64,000 nucleotides of DNA from JAUIIK01 sp963745675 (GCA_963745675.1 CAVUYM010000013.1:124001-188000), one strand, 5' to 3'; positions 26,408 through 35,445 are shown, counted from the stretch's first letter. A program made the numbers and translations. Notes: generated from the letters alone by a model not told the origin.

Positions 26408-28177
26408 ATGGGCTTATCGTACCTTCGGCTTCTCCTGGCCTTGCTGGTGGTATTAGCGGGAATCAGCCTGGCACCGTTTTACGCACCGCTGGGCGTGACG
26501 ACGGATAGGGTTCTAGCAGCCGACGCCGTGGTTTCAGCCTGCGACGACGCGGGCTTCAATGCGGCCCTCGCGACAGCCCTGGCCGGTGATGGGACGATCA
26601 CCTTCAACTGCGGTGGGCCAGCGACGATCACCTTCAGCAGTGTCAAGACGATCACAGCTGGTAACACCGTGATCATTGACGGCGGCGGGACGATCACGCT
26701 CGATGGCGCTGATGCGACACGGATGTTTGATGTGGGGGCCGGCGCGACCCTCGAGCTGCGCAATATCGCGGTCAACAATGGAAACGATGGATCTGATACT
26801 GAGTTCGAGGATCTTGGTGGCGCGATTGGTGTGCTCGGGACACTGCGGATCTTCGACAGCAGCTTCGATAGCAACGCAGGCGATACAGAGGGTGGCGCGA
26901 TTGACAACGAAGGTGGCGTGATAGAGGTGACAGGCAGCGCCTTCACCGGCAACTCAGCCTATCGTGCCGGCGCAATCGACAATAATTGGGGCACGCTGAC
27001 TGTCACTGACAGTACCTTCACCAGTAACGCCGCGGACAACTCGGATGGCACGGGCGGCGGAATTTTCAATGCCGGCGAACTGACCATCACGGCGGCTACG
27101 TTCGCCGGCAACACAGCCAGCTGGGGCGGCGCGATCGAAAACGTTCCCGGCGGCACTCTGATGGTTGCGGACAGCACTTTCGACAGCAATATCGCGGCCA
27201 ACTTTAGCGGCGCAATCGACACCTTCTCCCAGGGGACGGTGGTTACGACGAGCACTTTCATCGGCAATACGGCACGCTTCGGCGGCGCTATCGGCAATGG
27301 CTGGGAGTTGACAGTTACAGCCAGCACCTTCATTGGCAATAGTGCGGTCAATAACGGCGGCGCAATTGGCAACCAGCCGGGCACCACGACGGTTAGCACC
27401 AGCACCTTCTACGACAACTCGGCCAAGTTTGGCGGCGCAATCTACAGCGACGACGAACTATCGGTCACGGCGAGCACGATCATCGGCAACAGCGCGGACC
27501 TCGGTGGTGGTGGGATTCGCAATTCCGATGGCATTGCCACGATTAGCAGTTCGATCGTGGCGCTAAATACTACGAACGGCACCGGGCCGAATTGCGGCTT
27601 TAGTGGTGTTGGCACTACCTCACTGGGCTCGAACCTGAGCGATGACTCATCCTGTCCCTTCATCGCCACCGGCGACATCGAGAACAGCACAGCCATCGAC
27701 CTCGGTCCGCTAGCCGACAACGGCGGTCCAACCGAGACGATGGTCCCGGCCTTGACCTCCGACGCCATCGACGCCGCTGACTGTAGTCTCTCAACACCCA
27801 CAGACCAGCGCGGCTTCAGCCGTCCACAGGGCAGCAGTTGCGACATTGGCGCCGTCGAAGTCCGGCAAGGGCCCTCCTATGCGCTGTGCGCTTCCTCGTA
27901 CACCGGCGCTGTCTCCAGCCCGCTGGCCGGGGAATGTGGAGCGGGCACGGTAGCGATCCCGCCGTTCAACACGAGCTTCTGCATCAACCGCTGGACAGGC
28001 AAGCTGTCCTGGTTTGCGAATCAGGTGTGCCCACCGTCGATGTGGACACATATGCTGCCAGACGATGGTGACTTGCTGAGCTGCGTCAGCCGCTACACCG
28101 GAGCCAATCGCTGGGTCAGTGACCTCGGACAGTGTCTGAGCTACGAAGTGCCCAACATGATCCCGGCGACGCCGTAG
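26408..28177 (+). CDS. Secreted right-handed beta-helix protein 2 (choice-of-anchor Q, Cys-repeat C terminus)
   Basis: 589 residues from ATG 26408. Signal peptide: LRLLLALLVVLAGISLAPFY. A long beta-helix follows with at least ten turns of the GGAI...STF type (GGAIDNEGGVIEVTGSAFTG; GGAIGNGWELTVTASTFIGN; GGAIYSDDELSVTASTIIGN). Then comes the choice-of-anchor Q block (LADNGGPTETMVPALTSDAI, TPTDQRGFSRPQG, CDIGAVEV). Unlike genes 1 and 3, it has no PKD-like domains, and the three-repeat Cys module (ALCASSYTGAVSS; FCINRWTGKLSWFANQVC; SCVSRYTGANRWVSDLGQC) follows directly. The frame is intact. Likely a surface adhesin or polysaccharide-interacting protein. No catalytic residues were recognised. Confidence 0.88.
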   Translation: MGLSYLRLLLALLVVLAGISLAPFYAPLGVTTDRVLAADAVVSACDDAGFNAALATALAGDGTITFNCGGPATITFSSVKTITAGNTVIIDGGGTITLDGADATRMFDVGAGATLELRNIAVNNGNDGSDTEFEDLGGAIGVLGTLRIFDSSFDSNAGDTEGGAIDNEGGVIEVTGSAFTGNSAYRAGAIDNNWGTLTVTDSTFTSNAADNSDGTGGGIFNAGELTITAATFAGNTASWGGAIENVPGGTLMVADSTFDSNIAANFSGAIDTFSQGTVVTTSTFIGNTARFGGAIGNGWELTVTASTFIGNSAVNNGGAIGNQPGTTTVSTSTFYDNSAKFGGAIYSDDELSVTASTIIGNSADLGGGGIRNSDGIATISSSIVALNTTNGTGPNCGFSGVGTTSLGSNLSDDSSCPFIATGDIENSTAIDLGPLADNGGPTETMVPALTSDAIDAADCSLSTPTDQRGFSRPQGSSCDIGAVEVRQGPSYALCASSYTGAVSSPLAGECGAGTVAIPPFNTSFCINRWTGKLSWFANQVCPPSMWTHMLPDDGDLLSCVSRYTGANRWVSDLGQCLSYEVPNMIPATP

Positions 28178-28186
28178 TTTCTACGA

Positions 28187-28222
28187 GCCCCGGGAGGCAT
28201 CTATGAGGATGCGTCCCGGGGC
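28187..28222 (+). terminator. GC-rich hairpin after beta-helix gene 2
   Basis: GCCCCGGGA-G-GCATC pairs with GATGC-G-TCCCGGGGC around a six-base loop, ten bases past the stop codon. It has no T tract. Its position mirrors the hairpin after gene 1, so a shared role in ending or protecting these long transcripts is plausible. Confidence 0.55.
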
Positions 28223-28383
28223 CGTCCCAGTCCATCCAGGTGGATAGACCGGCTGGTGGGAGCAGACTGGCCTCCAGCGGATGCCGGGCATGAGAATTGT
28301 TGAAATACTCGCCAGCCAACGGCTGCTCTTACCTGACCACTGCTATCTCACCGGGTGCTCCTCCTTGCCGCCCGTGGTGCGAC

Positions 28384-28419
28384 CTCCTCGACCGCTACCG
28401 CAGCCGCTTCACCTGGCAG
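28384..28419 (+). repeat. Direct repeat copy 3: degraded 3' end of the S-component gene
   Basis: Same 36-base core as copies 1 and 2. Weaker similarity extends left to about 28330 (TACCTGACCAC is shared) with an internal deletion, and right to about 28465, where the frame would end DDELAVRAR. It lies just upstream of beta-helix gene 3, as copy 2 lies just upstream of gene 1. Confidence 0.8.
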
Positions 28420-28573
28420 CCGTCGCGGCCTTATGACGATGAGCTGGCTGTCCGCGCGCGTTGAATGAATGCAATGGCTCGGCGCCTATCCGTATCCGTG
28501 ATAATGGCGTCTATCGCCGATTACCCAGTAGACTACCGTGGCGCAAATGAGCACAAGACGAGGAGTTAGGTAC

Positions 28574-31065
28574 ATGCGACTCAGGCGATGATCGTAATTG
28601 GGCTTTTGGCGGGTCTGATTCCTCTTACGTCGGTAAGCGTGACGGTGGCTGACGATGCTGTTGTGGGGACGGGCAGCGCGGCGAGTTGTACCGAAGAAGC
28701 CTTAATACTGCGTTCGACACGGCGCTGACTAATGGTGGCGGGGTAATCACGTTCGATTGCGGCGGCGCGGCGACAATCAGCTTCACCACTCAGAAAGTCA
28801 TCACAGCACCCAACGACGTCATCATTGATGGCGCGAATCTGATCACACTAGATGGCGGCGGTGGAACACGCTTCTTCCTGGTTGAGGACGGCGCGACGCT
28901 CGACGTGCGTGGTCTTACGTTGCAGAACGGGTGGCATAGCACCCGAGGCGGGGCGATCTACAACAATCAAGGCAGGCTCTACGTAACGACTAGCACATTC
29001 CTCGATAATCGAGTGGATGGCAATGGCGCGTTGGGCGGCGCGATAGCGACCGTCGGCGGCAGGGTAAAGATAACCGCCAGCACATTCACCGGCAATCGGG
29101 CGATTCGGAGTGGTGGCGCCGTCAATATGGGCAGTGGTCAGGTTGAGATCATAGCCAGCACGTTCACTGGTAATAACGGGGGCCTTTGGGGCGGGGGTGT
29201 CTACAAGGCCAACGGCAATCTATCTATTATTGGGAGCACGATAGTTGCAAACACTGCAGGGGTCGGTGGTGGAGTCGTCCGCGATGGCGCGGGCCTCCTG
29301 ACATTCCAGAGCACCATATTCGCGCTCAACGTGGCGTCAAAAACCCAACAATTGTCGCGCCTTCGTCGGTTCCATTTACATCGCTGCGGATCGAACCTGG
29401 GCGATGGCGGCGGTTGCGGCTTCAATGCGCCTGGCGACATTAGCGCCAGCAGTGCCATCGATCTGAACGCGTTGGCTGACAATGGTGGTCTCACGCAAAC
29501 GATGCTGCCGCAATCCAGCTCCGATGCGATCGACAATGCTGACTGCGCGCTCTCGACAACGTACGAGCCCAACGCGGGGCACTCCGTCCGGTCGCCAATT
29601 GTGATATCGGGGCGGTCGAGGTCGGCGCATGATCGCCGCTATCCAGCTGCTGATGGTCCGCAACGACGGGCCGATCGACGAGGTCGGCACGACGATGATT
29701 CACTCGGCTGGCTACTCCTCCACTGGAGCTAGCCTCGTGTATGCCATCGATTGTGACAATAATGGGGGGTATGAGACATCCGGCGATGCGTTCGGGTCCG
29801 GCTCGTGCGCCTTCTCCGACGACGGCAGCTTCGCCGTCGGCGATGTCAGGTCTGCGGTGCCGCGGATGCCGGCAATTGCGATACCGGCACAACGACGGTG
29901 ACAGTCAACAACGTTGACCCGACGATCACCAACGTCGAATGGTGGGCCGATCGACGAAGGCACCTCGGCCACAATCACGGTGACGGCGACCGATCCAGCC
30001 GGAGTGAATGACCCGCTGACCTACACGTTCGACTGTGACAACGACACGGTCTACGAGACAGTGGGCGTCGGCAACCAGGGCGAGTGCACCTTCTACGACA
30101 ATGGCAGCTTCACCGTTGGGGTTCAGGTGAGCGACGGTGATGGAGGAACAGCCACCGACAGCACGTCAGTGACGGTCAACAACGTCGTGCCCTCGGTGAC
30201 GAGGTGCTGGTAACCCCTCACCGTCGGTCGAAGGCGAGAGCGTCGTCGTCAGTGCGACCTTTATCGATCCCGGGACCCTTGATACCCATACCTGCACGAT
30301 CAGCTGGGACCGCGACCTCGCGCCGGTCGCCGGGACCGTCGATGGCAATACCTGTACCGGTCCAGAGCAAACGTTTGTCGACGACAACCCGACGAATACT
30401 GCCAGTGATCATCTACACCGTGATCAGTCGAGGTCACCGACGATGACACCGGTGTCGGCAACAACAGCGTCGTGCACACCGTGAACAACGTCCCGCCGGT
30501 GATCGACAGCATCACGACGAATGAACCGGTGCCGCAGGGCCAGCCGGTGACGGTGACGGTCAACGCCAGCGATGTCGGGATCAACGACACGCTGACCTAC
30601 AGCTTCGACTGCGACAACGACGGCACCATCGACATTGGACCGCAACAGGGCAGCAGCGCCGACTGCAGCCTCGATCCAGGAGCGGCAACAACGACGATCA
30701 AGGTGCGGGTGGAGGACGACGATCTCGGGGTGGTAGAAGACACCGTTCAAGTCGGCCAGACGTTGACGGTGTGCGTGAATCCATCGACCGGAGCGATCAG
30801 TGCCGCGGGAGCGAGTGGCTGCGCGGGTGGCACGACTGCGCTGACAGTGCCCGCACCAAGCGCGACGACGCTGTGCATCAGCAACTACACCGGTAGCCTG
30901 CGCTATGCGGCGAATGGCAGTTGCACCGGTCCTGAACGGCCCCACCTTGTCCCGGACGATGGCCCGTTGAGCTATTGCCAGAGCCGCTACACCGGCAAGC
31001 TGCGGGTGCCGCGCATTCCAGGTCAATGCAGTGCCTATGAGATACCGGGCGTGATTCCGGGCTAG
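28574..31065 (+). pseudogene. Beta-helix protein 3, paralogue of protein 1, multiply frameshifted
   Basis: Same architecture as gene 1 but broken. A signal peptide (IGLLAGLIPLTSVSVTVADD) lies around 28588-28650. 28686-29340 holds the beta-helix (GGAIYNNQGRLYVTTSTFLD). 29390-29620 holds the choice-of-anchor Q part (LADNGGLTQTMLPQSSSDAI), with NCDIGAVEVGA in yet another frame. 29629-30210 holds two PKD-like domains (TYTFDCDNDTVYETVGVGNQ). 30472-31065 holds the last PKD domain and the three-repeat Cys module (VCVNPSTGAISAAG; LCISNYTGSLRYAANGSC; YCQSRYTGKLRVPRIPGQC). At least six frame changes (near 28705, 29335, 29570, 29850, 29940, 30210, 30415) are needed to read it through, far more than in other genes of the window. 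It is probably dying, with some assembly error added. Confidence 0.8.
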
Positions 31066-31119
31066 CGCGAAACAAAGCGAAGGTCGAATGTGTGCCAACC
31101 TGACCAGGATGGAGCCGAT

Positions 31120-31893
31120 CTATTTCTCGATGATCGAAATGTTGATCCCGCCGGTTTCGGCAGAGTCAAAGTCGTGTGCTTGCGTCCCGTGTAGCTCGAG
31201 GGCATAAGGGCCGTCGCCCAGGCGCTCGATGCGGTTTTCGAGTGGGCCGAAGTCGAGCGGTTGCCTCAAGATGAGACGGTGAAGGCCGACGAGGAAGGTT
31301 GCCTCGACGAAGTTACGAGTCATGCGAGCGGTGTCTGCATCGGCGTCGAGCAAGTGTTGGTAAAGGAGCGCTGCATTATCAATGCTCGACACCGCGATGG
31401 TGAGCGCGCTGATGCCCACCGCGCCATTTGGATGCTGTCGGGCCTTGCCGGACGGGACGCGTGAACTGCAACAGGTTACATCCTGAATCAGCAGTGGCAA
31501 GCTGGAGCCGATGTCGGTGACCGGACCATCCAGCCAGGCGACTTCGACGCCGTCCGGGCGGAGGCGCGAACCGGGTGCCGGCTGGCCGTAGGGCAAGCGG
31601 TGGCTACGCGCTTGAGCCAGATCGATCTCGATCGCGTTGCTCGTCAGTACATACTCGATCATCCCGCCACCTCGGGCCAGCAGCTCCGCGCGCCGACCTT
31701 TGCGATCACAATCTTGAAACGCAATCAGCTCGATGTAGCTGCCGTCCTCAAAGGGGATGAGCGCGTTGTGCGTTTTTGCGTCGGGATGCCTGCCGCCCGG
31801 CGTCACCCGGAATCCCAACGCCTCGAACCGAGCCAGAAGTATGTCCAGATCATTGTCGATGACGACAACATGATCGATCCCGAGTAGTGTCAT
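31120..31893 (-). CDS. Glyoxalase-like (VOC superfamily) domain protein
   Basis: 257 residues. The N terminus GIDHVVVIDNDLDILLARFE followed by LGFRVTPGGRHPDAKTHNAL and FEDGSYIELIAFQD is the pattern of the Glyoxalase_3 group in the vicinal-oxygen-chelate superfamily. His and Glu positions in HVVV and YIELIAF are the usual metal ligands. A second VOC half covers the C-terminal part (ISALTIAVSSIDNAALLYQH). The reaction is unknown; members isomerise or cleave small oxo-compounds. It is divergent from the methyltransferase at 32049 across about 150 bases. Confidence 0.85.
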   Translation of the reverse strand: MTLLGIDHVVVIDNDLDILLARFEALGFRVTPGGRHPDAKTHNALIPFEDGSYIELIAFQDCDRKGRRAELLARGGGMIEYVLTSNAIEIDLAQARSHRLPYGQPAPGSRLRPDGVEVAWLDGPVTDIGSSLPLLIQDVTCCSSRVPSGKARQHPNGAVGISALTIAVSSIDNAALLYQHLLDADADTARMTRNFVEATFLVGLHRLILRQPLDFGPLENRIERLGDGPYALELHGTQAHDFDSAETGGINISIIEK

Positions 31894-32048
31894 TTGATAG
31901 CTTCCCTCCCTGGTCGCATTTATCCATCATAGTTGGCTTACGAATCGTAGAAAAGGATGAAGGTCCCGTGGGCGATGATTGGAGTAAGAGTATTGAACCA
32001 GCCCGATGGTACTGTGCTTGAGGTGTTGTCATAGAAGCGAGGGACTGC

Positions 32049-32852
32049 ATGGCAGAGAACATCACCGAAGACGTTATCCGGCAATACCGCTCAACTGACC
32101 CGCTCGTCGTGCGTATGCGTACACATCAGCTTTACGGTGAACGACGGGTCGATCTGGATGCGATCTGCTGGGCTGCGCTCGGTCTGACTGGCCACGAGAC
32201 GATTCTCGATGCTGGCTGCGGTCCCGGACGCTTCCTGGACGACATCCGTGAGCGTGGACATACTGGACAACTCACCGGGCTGGATCAGTCAGCGGCGATG
32301 GTCGCAGAGGTGAGCGAGCTTGGTATCAACGCGATTCAAGGCGATGTTCAGCGGCTACCCTACGATGATGCTTCATTCGACTGCGTCATTGCCCGGCACA
32401 TGCTCTATCACGTACCTGACATCGCTCTGGCGCTGATGGAGATGCGACGTGTGCTGAAGCCAGACGGGTCGTTGCTGGTAACGACGAACTCCCGTCGTTC
32501 CATGCCCCATATCACGAGCATGATCCAGGATATGCTGAAGGCCTTCGACTTTCCTGAATGGGAACGGCCCGACGACCGCTTCTGCATCGAAAATGCGGCC
32601 GGCTTCTTTGCCGATTCCGGCTTCATTGTCGAGGAGCGGGTCATTGAGAATGCCCTCGTCTTCCACGAACCCGAACCGCCAGTCGCTTACTGCGTCAGTA
32701 CCCTGCCCTCACTCGACATTCCCCAGGAGCCTGAACTCTACGCCGAAATGGAGGCGTGGCTGCTGGCAGAGGCGAAGCAGAAGCTGGCAGCTTCAGGTGG
32801 ACTATGGCGGGATCCGACGTATGCGGGCGTGTATGTCGGGAGCGGTTTGTAG
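32049..32852 (+). CDS. Class I SAM-dependent methyltransferase (UbiE/Methyltransf_11 type)
   Basis: 267 residues with the canonical SAM fold: motif I ILDAGCGPGRFLDDI, motif II acidic end LTGLDQSAAMV, motif post-II IQGDVQRLPYDDASFDCVIA, then HMLYHVPDIALALMEMRRVL and KPDGSLLVTTNSR. A C-terminal lid includes the ERVIENALVFHEPEPPVAY region. The substrate is unknown. The start ATG follows GAAGCGAGGGACTGC. Stand-alone gene, followed by two palindromic intergenic elements. Confidence 0.9.
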   Translation: MAENITEDVIRQYRSTDPLVVRMRTHQLYGERRVDLDAICWAALGLTGHETILDAGCGPGRFLDDIRERGHTGQLTGLDQSAAMVAEVSELGINAIQGDVQRLPYDDASFDCVIARHMLYHVPDIALALMEMRRVLKPDGSLLVTTNSRRSMPHITSMIQDMLKAFDFPEWERPDDRFCIENAAGFFADSGFIVEERVIENALVFHEPEPPVAYCVSTLPSLDIPQEPELYAEMEAWLLAEAKQKLAASGGLWRDPTYAGVYVGSGL

Positions 32853-32886
32853 GTTGTACGAAGACTCGGGAGCTCCCACCCCTAAC

Positions 32887-32910
32887 CCCTCCCTCGAATT
32901 CGAGGGAGGG
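32887..32910. repeat. Perfect 24-bp palindrome (CCCTCCC...GGGAGGG family)
   Basis: CCCTCCCTCG-AATT-CGAGGGAGGG is perfectly self-complementary over 24 bases. A second, related hairpin (CCCCTCCCT...AGGGAGGGG) is at 32963-32988. The two flank a short unique spacer between the methyltransferase and DnaJ genes and belong with the CCCTCTCC/GGAGAGGG elements at 36274, 38768 and 44606. Confidence 0.65.
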
Positions 32911-32962
32911 AGACCGAGCAATGTAGGGCGTGTCATCTACAACTCAAATTCTCTCTCAGACA

Positions 32963-32988
32963 CCCCTCCCTTGGTGTCGAGGGAGGGG
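32963..32988. repeat. Hairpin of the CCCTCCC...GGGAGGG family
   Basis: CCCCTCCCT pairs with AGGGAGGGG across a TGGTGTCG-type loop, followed by a GACGGGGGAGGGAGC tail. It is close kin of the palindrome at 32887 and of other intergenic elements in the window. Confidence 0.55.
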
Positions 32989-33019
32989 ACGGGGGAGGGA
33001 GCTCTCTAGTCTTCCCACC

Positions 33020-33520
33020 CTAAATCACCACCCGCAATACCGAAAACACCACGGCTACGAGCACGATGACGAGCATTAGTCCAAGGGTGATGCCGACGAA
33101 GGTGCCGATGAGCTGGCGGCTGGCTTTGCCGAAGCTGGATTTCTGGACTGGAGTGACCGTCACCGCAGGGCGCGGGCGACTCGCCGTGCGCCGCTGGGTG
33201 TAGGTCTGGCGCCGCTGGTTTGCAGATGGGCGCGGGGTAGCGTAGCGGCTGCGCATCGCCTGGGCGGCGAGACGGTCGCGAGCCGCGCGATCGTAGTCTT
33301 TCCTCTGCTCCGGGCGGGAAAGGATCGCGTAGGCGGCGTTGATTTCCCGTGCGCGTTCCCCGGCTACTTGTTGTTCGAGCGGATCGGTGAAGCGGTCGGG
33401 GTGAGTGCGACGCATGAGCTGGCGGTAGCTGCGGGTGATCTCGTCCCGCGTTGCCGTCGGTTCAACCTGGAGGATGGCGTAGTAGTCGATCGTCGGGTCG
33501 AATCGGCGGCGGCTGGACAC
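33020..33520 (-). CDS. DnaJ (J-domain) protein with C-terminal membrane anchor
   Basis: 166 residues if the GTG at 33518-33520 is used, which places VSSRRRFDPTIDYYAILQVE at the start, as usual for J domains. A longer frame reaches back to 33664, but its N-terminal part is not J-like and would overlap the DinB gene head to head. The J domain (about 10-75) has the HPD motif in RRTHPDRFTDPLEQQ and INAAYAILSRPEQRKDYD. After a basic, Gln/Arg-rich linker, a single helix near the C terminus (LIGTFVGITLGLMLVIVLVA) anchors it in the membrane with the J domain in the cytoplasm, where it would stimulate a DnaK. Confidence 0.85.
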   Translation of the reverse strand: MSSRRRFDPTIDYYAILQVEPTATRDEITRSYRQLMRRTHPDRFTDPLEQQVAGERAREINAAYAILSRPEQRKDYDRAARDRLAAQAMRSRYATPRPSANQRRQTYTQRRTASRPRPAVTVTPVQKSSFGKASRQLIGTFVGITLGLMLVIVLVAVVFSVLRVVI

Positions 33521-33656
33521 AGTGAGCGCGAACTTTCCCTGATCGAGTGAACGAGCGCCAACACGCTCGATTGTACTGGAGTGAACTACGAACATCGGGC
33601 CGAACAGATGATCTACGATAGGGCGAATGTGTTGACTATTGAGAGAGTACGAACCG

Positions 33657-34145
33657 ATGCACATTGCCGATTTGCGGACGCTCTACGACTACAGCGGCTG
33701 GATGAACGACCGGATTCTTGATGCTGCGAGTCGAGTCACTCCTGAACAGTTCAGCGCACCGACAGACCTGACACCTCGCAACCTGCAGGACAATCTGGTC
33801 CACATCCTCGATGTCGAGTGGAGCTGGCGAGAACGCGCCCGTGGAGCGCCTCGAGAGGTGTGGATCGCCGAAATCACGGCCATAGATCTACCCGATGTCG
33901 CCTCGATACGTGCCCGCTGGAAGGAAGAATCCAGGATCATGCGGGACTACCTCGATGGGCTGACTGACGATGATCTCGATGCGCCCTTTGCGCTGGATAG
34001 GAGCAGCGTCAAGCTTGGCGACATTCTCCTACATGCGATCAATCACGGTATCCTCGCACGGGTAGAAGCGGCTGTGTTGCTCACTCACTACGGGCAATCG
34101 CCGGGCGATCTTGATTTTCTGGACTATGCCGACCCGCGGCCGTAA
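33657..34145 (+). CDS. DinB family protein
   Basis: 162 residues from ATG 33657 (a TTG at 33639 would add six residues). A four-helix DinB fold is indicated by LYDYSGWMNDRILDAASRVT, the first metal His in NLVHILDVEWSW, and the HAINHG motif near residue 123. These would together provide the three-His metal site of DinB-like thiol-dependent transferases and related enzymes. The actual reaction is unknown. It is followed after 42 bases by the hydrolase and PPOX genes on the same strand, so a three-gene transcript is likely. Confidence 0.85.
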   Translation: MHIADLRTLYDYSGWMNDRILDAASRVTPEQFSAPTDLTPRNLQDNLVHILDVEWSWRERARGAPREVWIAEITAIDLPDVASIRARWKEESRIMRDYLDGLTDDDLDAPFALDRSSVKLGDILLHAINHGILARVEAAVLLTHYGQSPGDLDFLDYADPRP

Positions 34146-34187
34146 CTTTTGCGGTACTGGCGGTCGGTAGAGAAGGAATAGAACTGG

Positions 34188-35000
34188 ATGACACTGACGA
34201 GCGAACGCATTGCGCTATCGAACGGTCTGACCCTGCGAGCCCAGCATCGGCCAGGTACAGGTGTGCCGGTCATCTGCATGCATGGCATCTGGGATGAAGG
34301 CGCCTATTTCAGCGAACTGGCGGGCGACGGGCCGGGAACCTTCAGCGGGCATCCAATGTATCTCGTCGACCTGCGCGGCCACGGCGAATCGGACAAACCC
34401 GAGCATGGCTATGGTTGGCAGGACTACGCAGACGATATCGTCTGTCTCATTCAGGATCAGGACTTCGAGCAGGTGATCCTCGTCGGGCACTCGCTCGGGG
34501 CGTTGACGAGTTTGCTCGTTGCCGCCCAGATCCCGGAGCGCATCGCGGCGATGGTGCTGGAAGATCCACCGGTACCGCTACGCGAAGTTAGCGGAGACGT
34601 TTTCGGAACGTTGCTGGACTTGAAGCAGAAGAAATTCGAAACGGTCGTCGACGAACTGCATGCCTGGCGCCCATTCATGAGCCGGGAGCAAGCCGAGGGT
34701 TCGGCTCGCCGTCTGGTCCAGACTGCTGACGGCGTTCTGTCCGAAGCGTCGAGCGGCATCAGTCGAGGCGTTCAGATCCCGGTTCCCAATGTGACGATCT
34801 CCGCGCCAACGCTCGTCATCCAGGCCGGGTACGAAGATCAGCGCGCATTCGGTGTGGAGGGACCCGCCCTGCTCGGCGCTGTCTTGCCGAACATGCGGAT
34901 CGAGACGGTTCCCGAAACGAGCCACAATGTCTTCCGCGAGAAGCCGGACGAGTACAAAGCGATCGTTCAGGAGTGGTGGGATGCCATCCAATCCACCTGA
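34188..35000 (+). CDS. Alpha/beta fold hydrolase
   Basis: 270 residues. The oxyanion-hole segment is CMHGIWDEGAYFSELAG. VDLRGHGESDKP follows, the nucleophile elbow is ILVGHSLGALTSLLVA (Ser), the likely acid follows the PTLVIQAGYEDQRAF strand, and the catalytic His is in VPETSHNVFREKPDEY. It is an esterase/epoxide-hydrolase-like enzyme of unknown substrate. The stop codon overlaps the start of the next gene by 20 bases, indicating translational coupling with the F420-type PPOX protein. Confidence 0.9.
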   Translation: MTLTSERIALSNGLTLRAQHRPGTGVPVICMHGIWDEGAYFSELAGDGPGTFSGHPMYLVDLRGHGESDKPEHGYGWQDYADDIVCLIQDQDFEQVILVGHSLGALTSLLVAAQIPERIAAMVLEDPPVPLREVSGDVFGTLLDLKQKKFETVVDELHAWRPFMSREQAEGSARRLVQTADGVLSEASSGISRGVQIPVPNVTISAPTLVIQAGYEDQRAFGVEGPALLGAVLPNMRIETVPETSHNVFREKPDEYKAIVQEWWDAIQST

Positions 35001-35409
35001 GTGGGCCGTTGAATTCGTTCGCGACGCTCGCGTCGGCCGGTTGGCCACATCTAGCGCAGATGCCGAGCCGCACGTCATCCCCTGTGTCTACGCCCTTGTT
35101 GATGGCGCGATCTACTCTGTTATCGACGAGAAGCCCAAGTCAGGCCGCCGCTTGCTGCGCCTCCGCAATATCGACGCCAGCGGCAAGGCCGCCCTGGTGG
35201 TTGACCACTATGAGGAGGATTGGTCGAAGCTCGCCTTCGTGCTCATTCGCGGCCGGGCCAGCGTCATCGGCCCCGATGATCTGAGATATACCCCGGCTCT
35301 CGATGCGCTACGAATGAAGTACCCACAGTATCAAGAGATGGCGCTGGATGAGTCGGAAATGGTGATGATGGAGCCAGCGCGGTGGGTTGTATGGCGCGGC
35401 GATGGGTAG
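34981..35409 (+). CDS. PPOX class probable F420-dependent oxidoreductase (Rv0121-type)
   Basis: 142 residues from ATG 34981. A split-barrel flavin/deazaflavin fold: PEWAVEFVRDARVGRLATSS, HVIPCVYALVDGAIYSVIDE, KPKSGRRLLRLRNI, DHYEEDWSKLAFVLIRGRA, ending in PARWVVWRGDG. The RRLLRLRNI and YEEDWSKLAFV segments are the signature of the Rv0121 subgroup thought to use F420. It overlaps the hydrolase gene by 20 bases. Reaction not known. Confidence 0.88.
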   Translation: MPSNPPEWAVEFVRDARVGRLATSSADAEPHVIPCVYALVDGAIYSVIDEKPKSGRRLLRLRNIDASGKAALVVDHYEEDWSKLAFVLIRGRASVIGPDDLRYTPALDALRMKYPQYQEMALDESEMVMMEPARWVVWRGDG

Positions 35410-35445
35410 GTCATCGACTATATCCTGGATAAAGAGATCATTTCG

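Larger units (their letters stand above)
28178..28573. other. Spacer between beta-helix genes 2 and 3
   Basis: About 400 bases holding a GC-rich hairpin (28187-28222) and, near 28330-28465, the third degraded copy of the S-component 3' end. No intact gene. GACGAGGAGTTAGGTAC precedes the ATG at 28574. Confidence 0.5.

Noticed and set aside
23693..31065. CRISPR-like interpretation of the many repeated GGCGGCGC/AGCACCTTC words
   Set aside because: The repeats are coding turns of beta-helix proteins, irregular in spacing and in frame, without constant spacer lengths.
33521..33664. Longer N terminus of the DnaJ protein starting at 33664
   Set aside because: Residues before VSSRRRFDP are not J-domain-like and the extension would overlap the DinB gene head to head; the GTG at 33520 gives a normal start.
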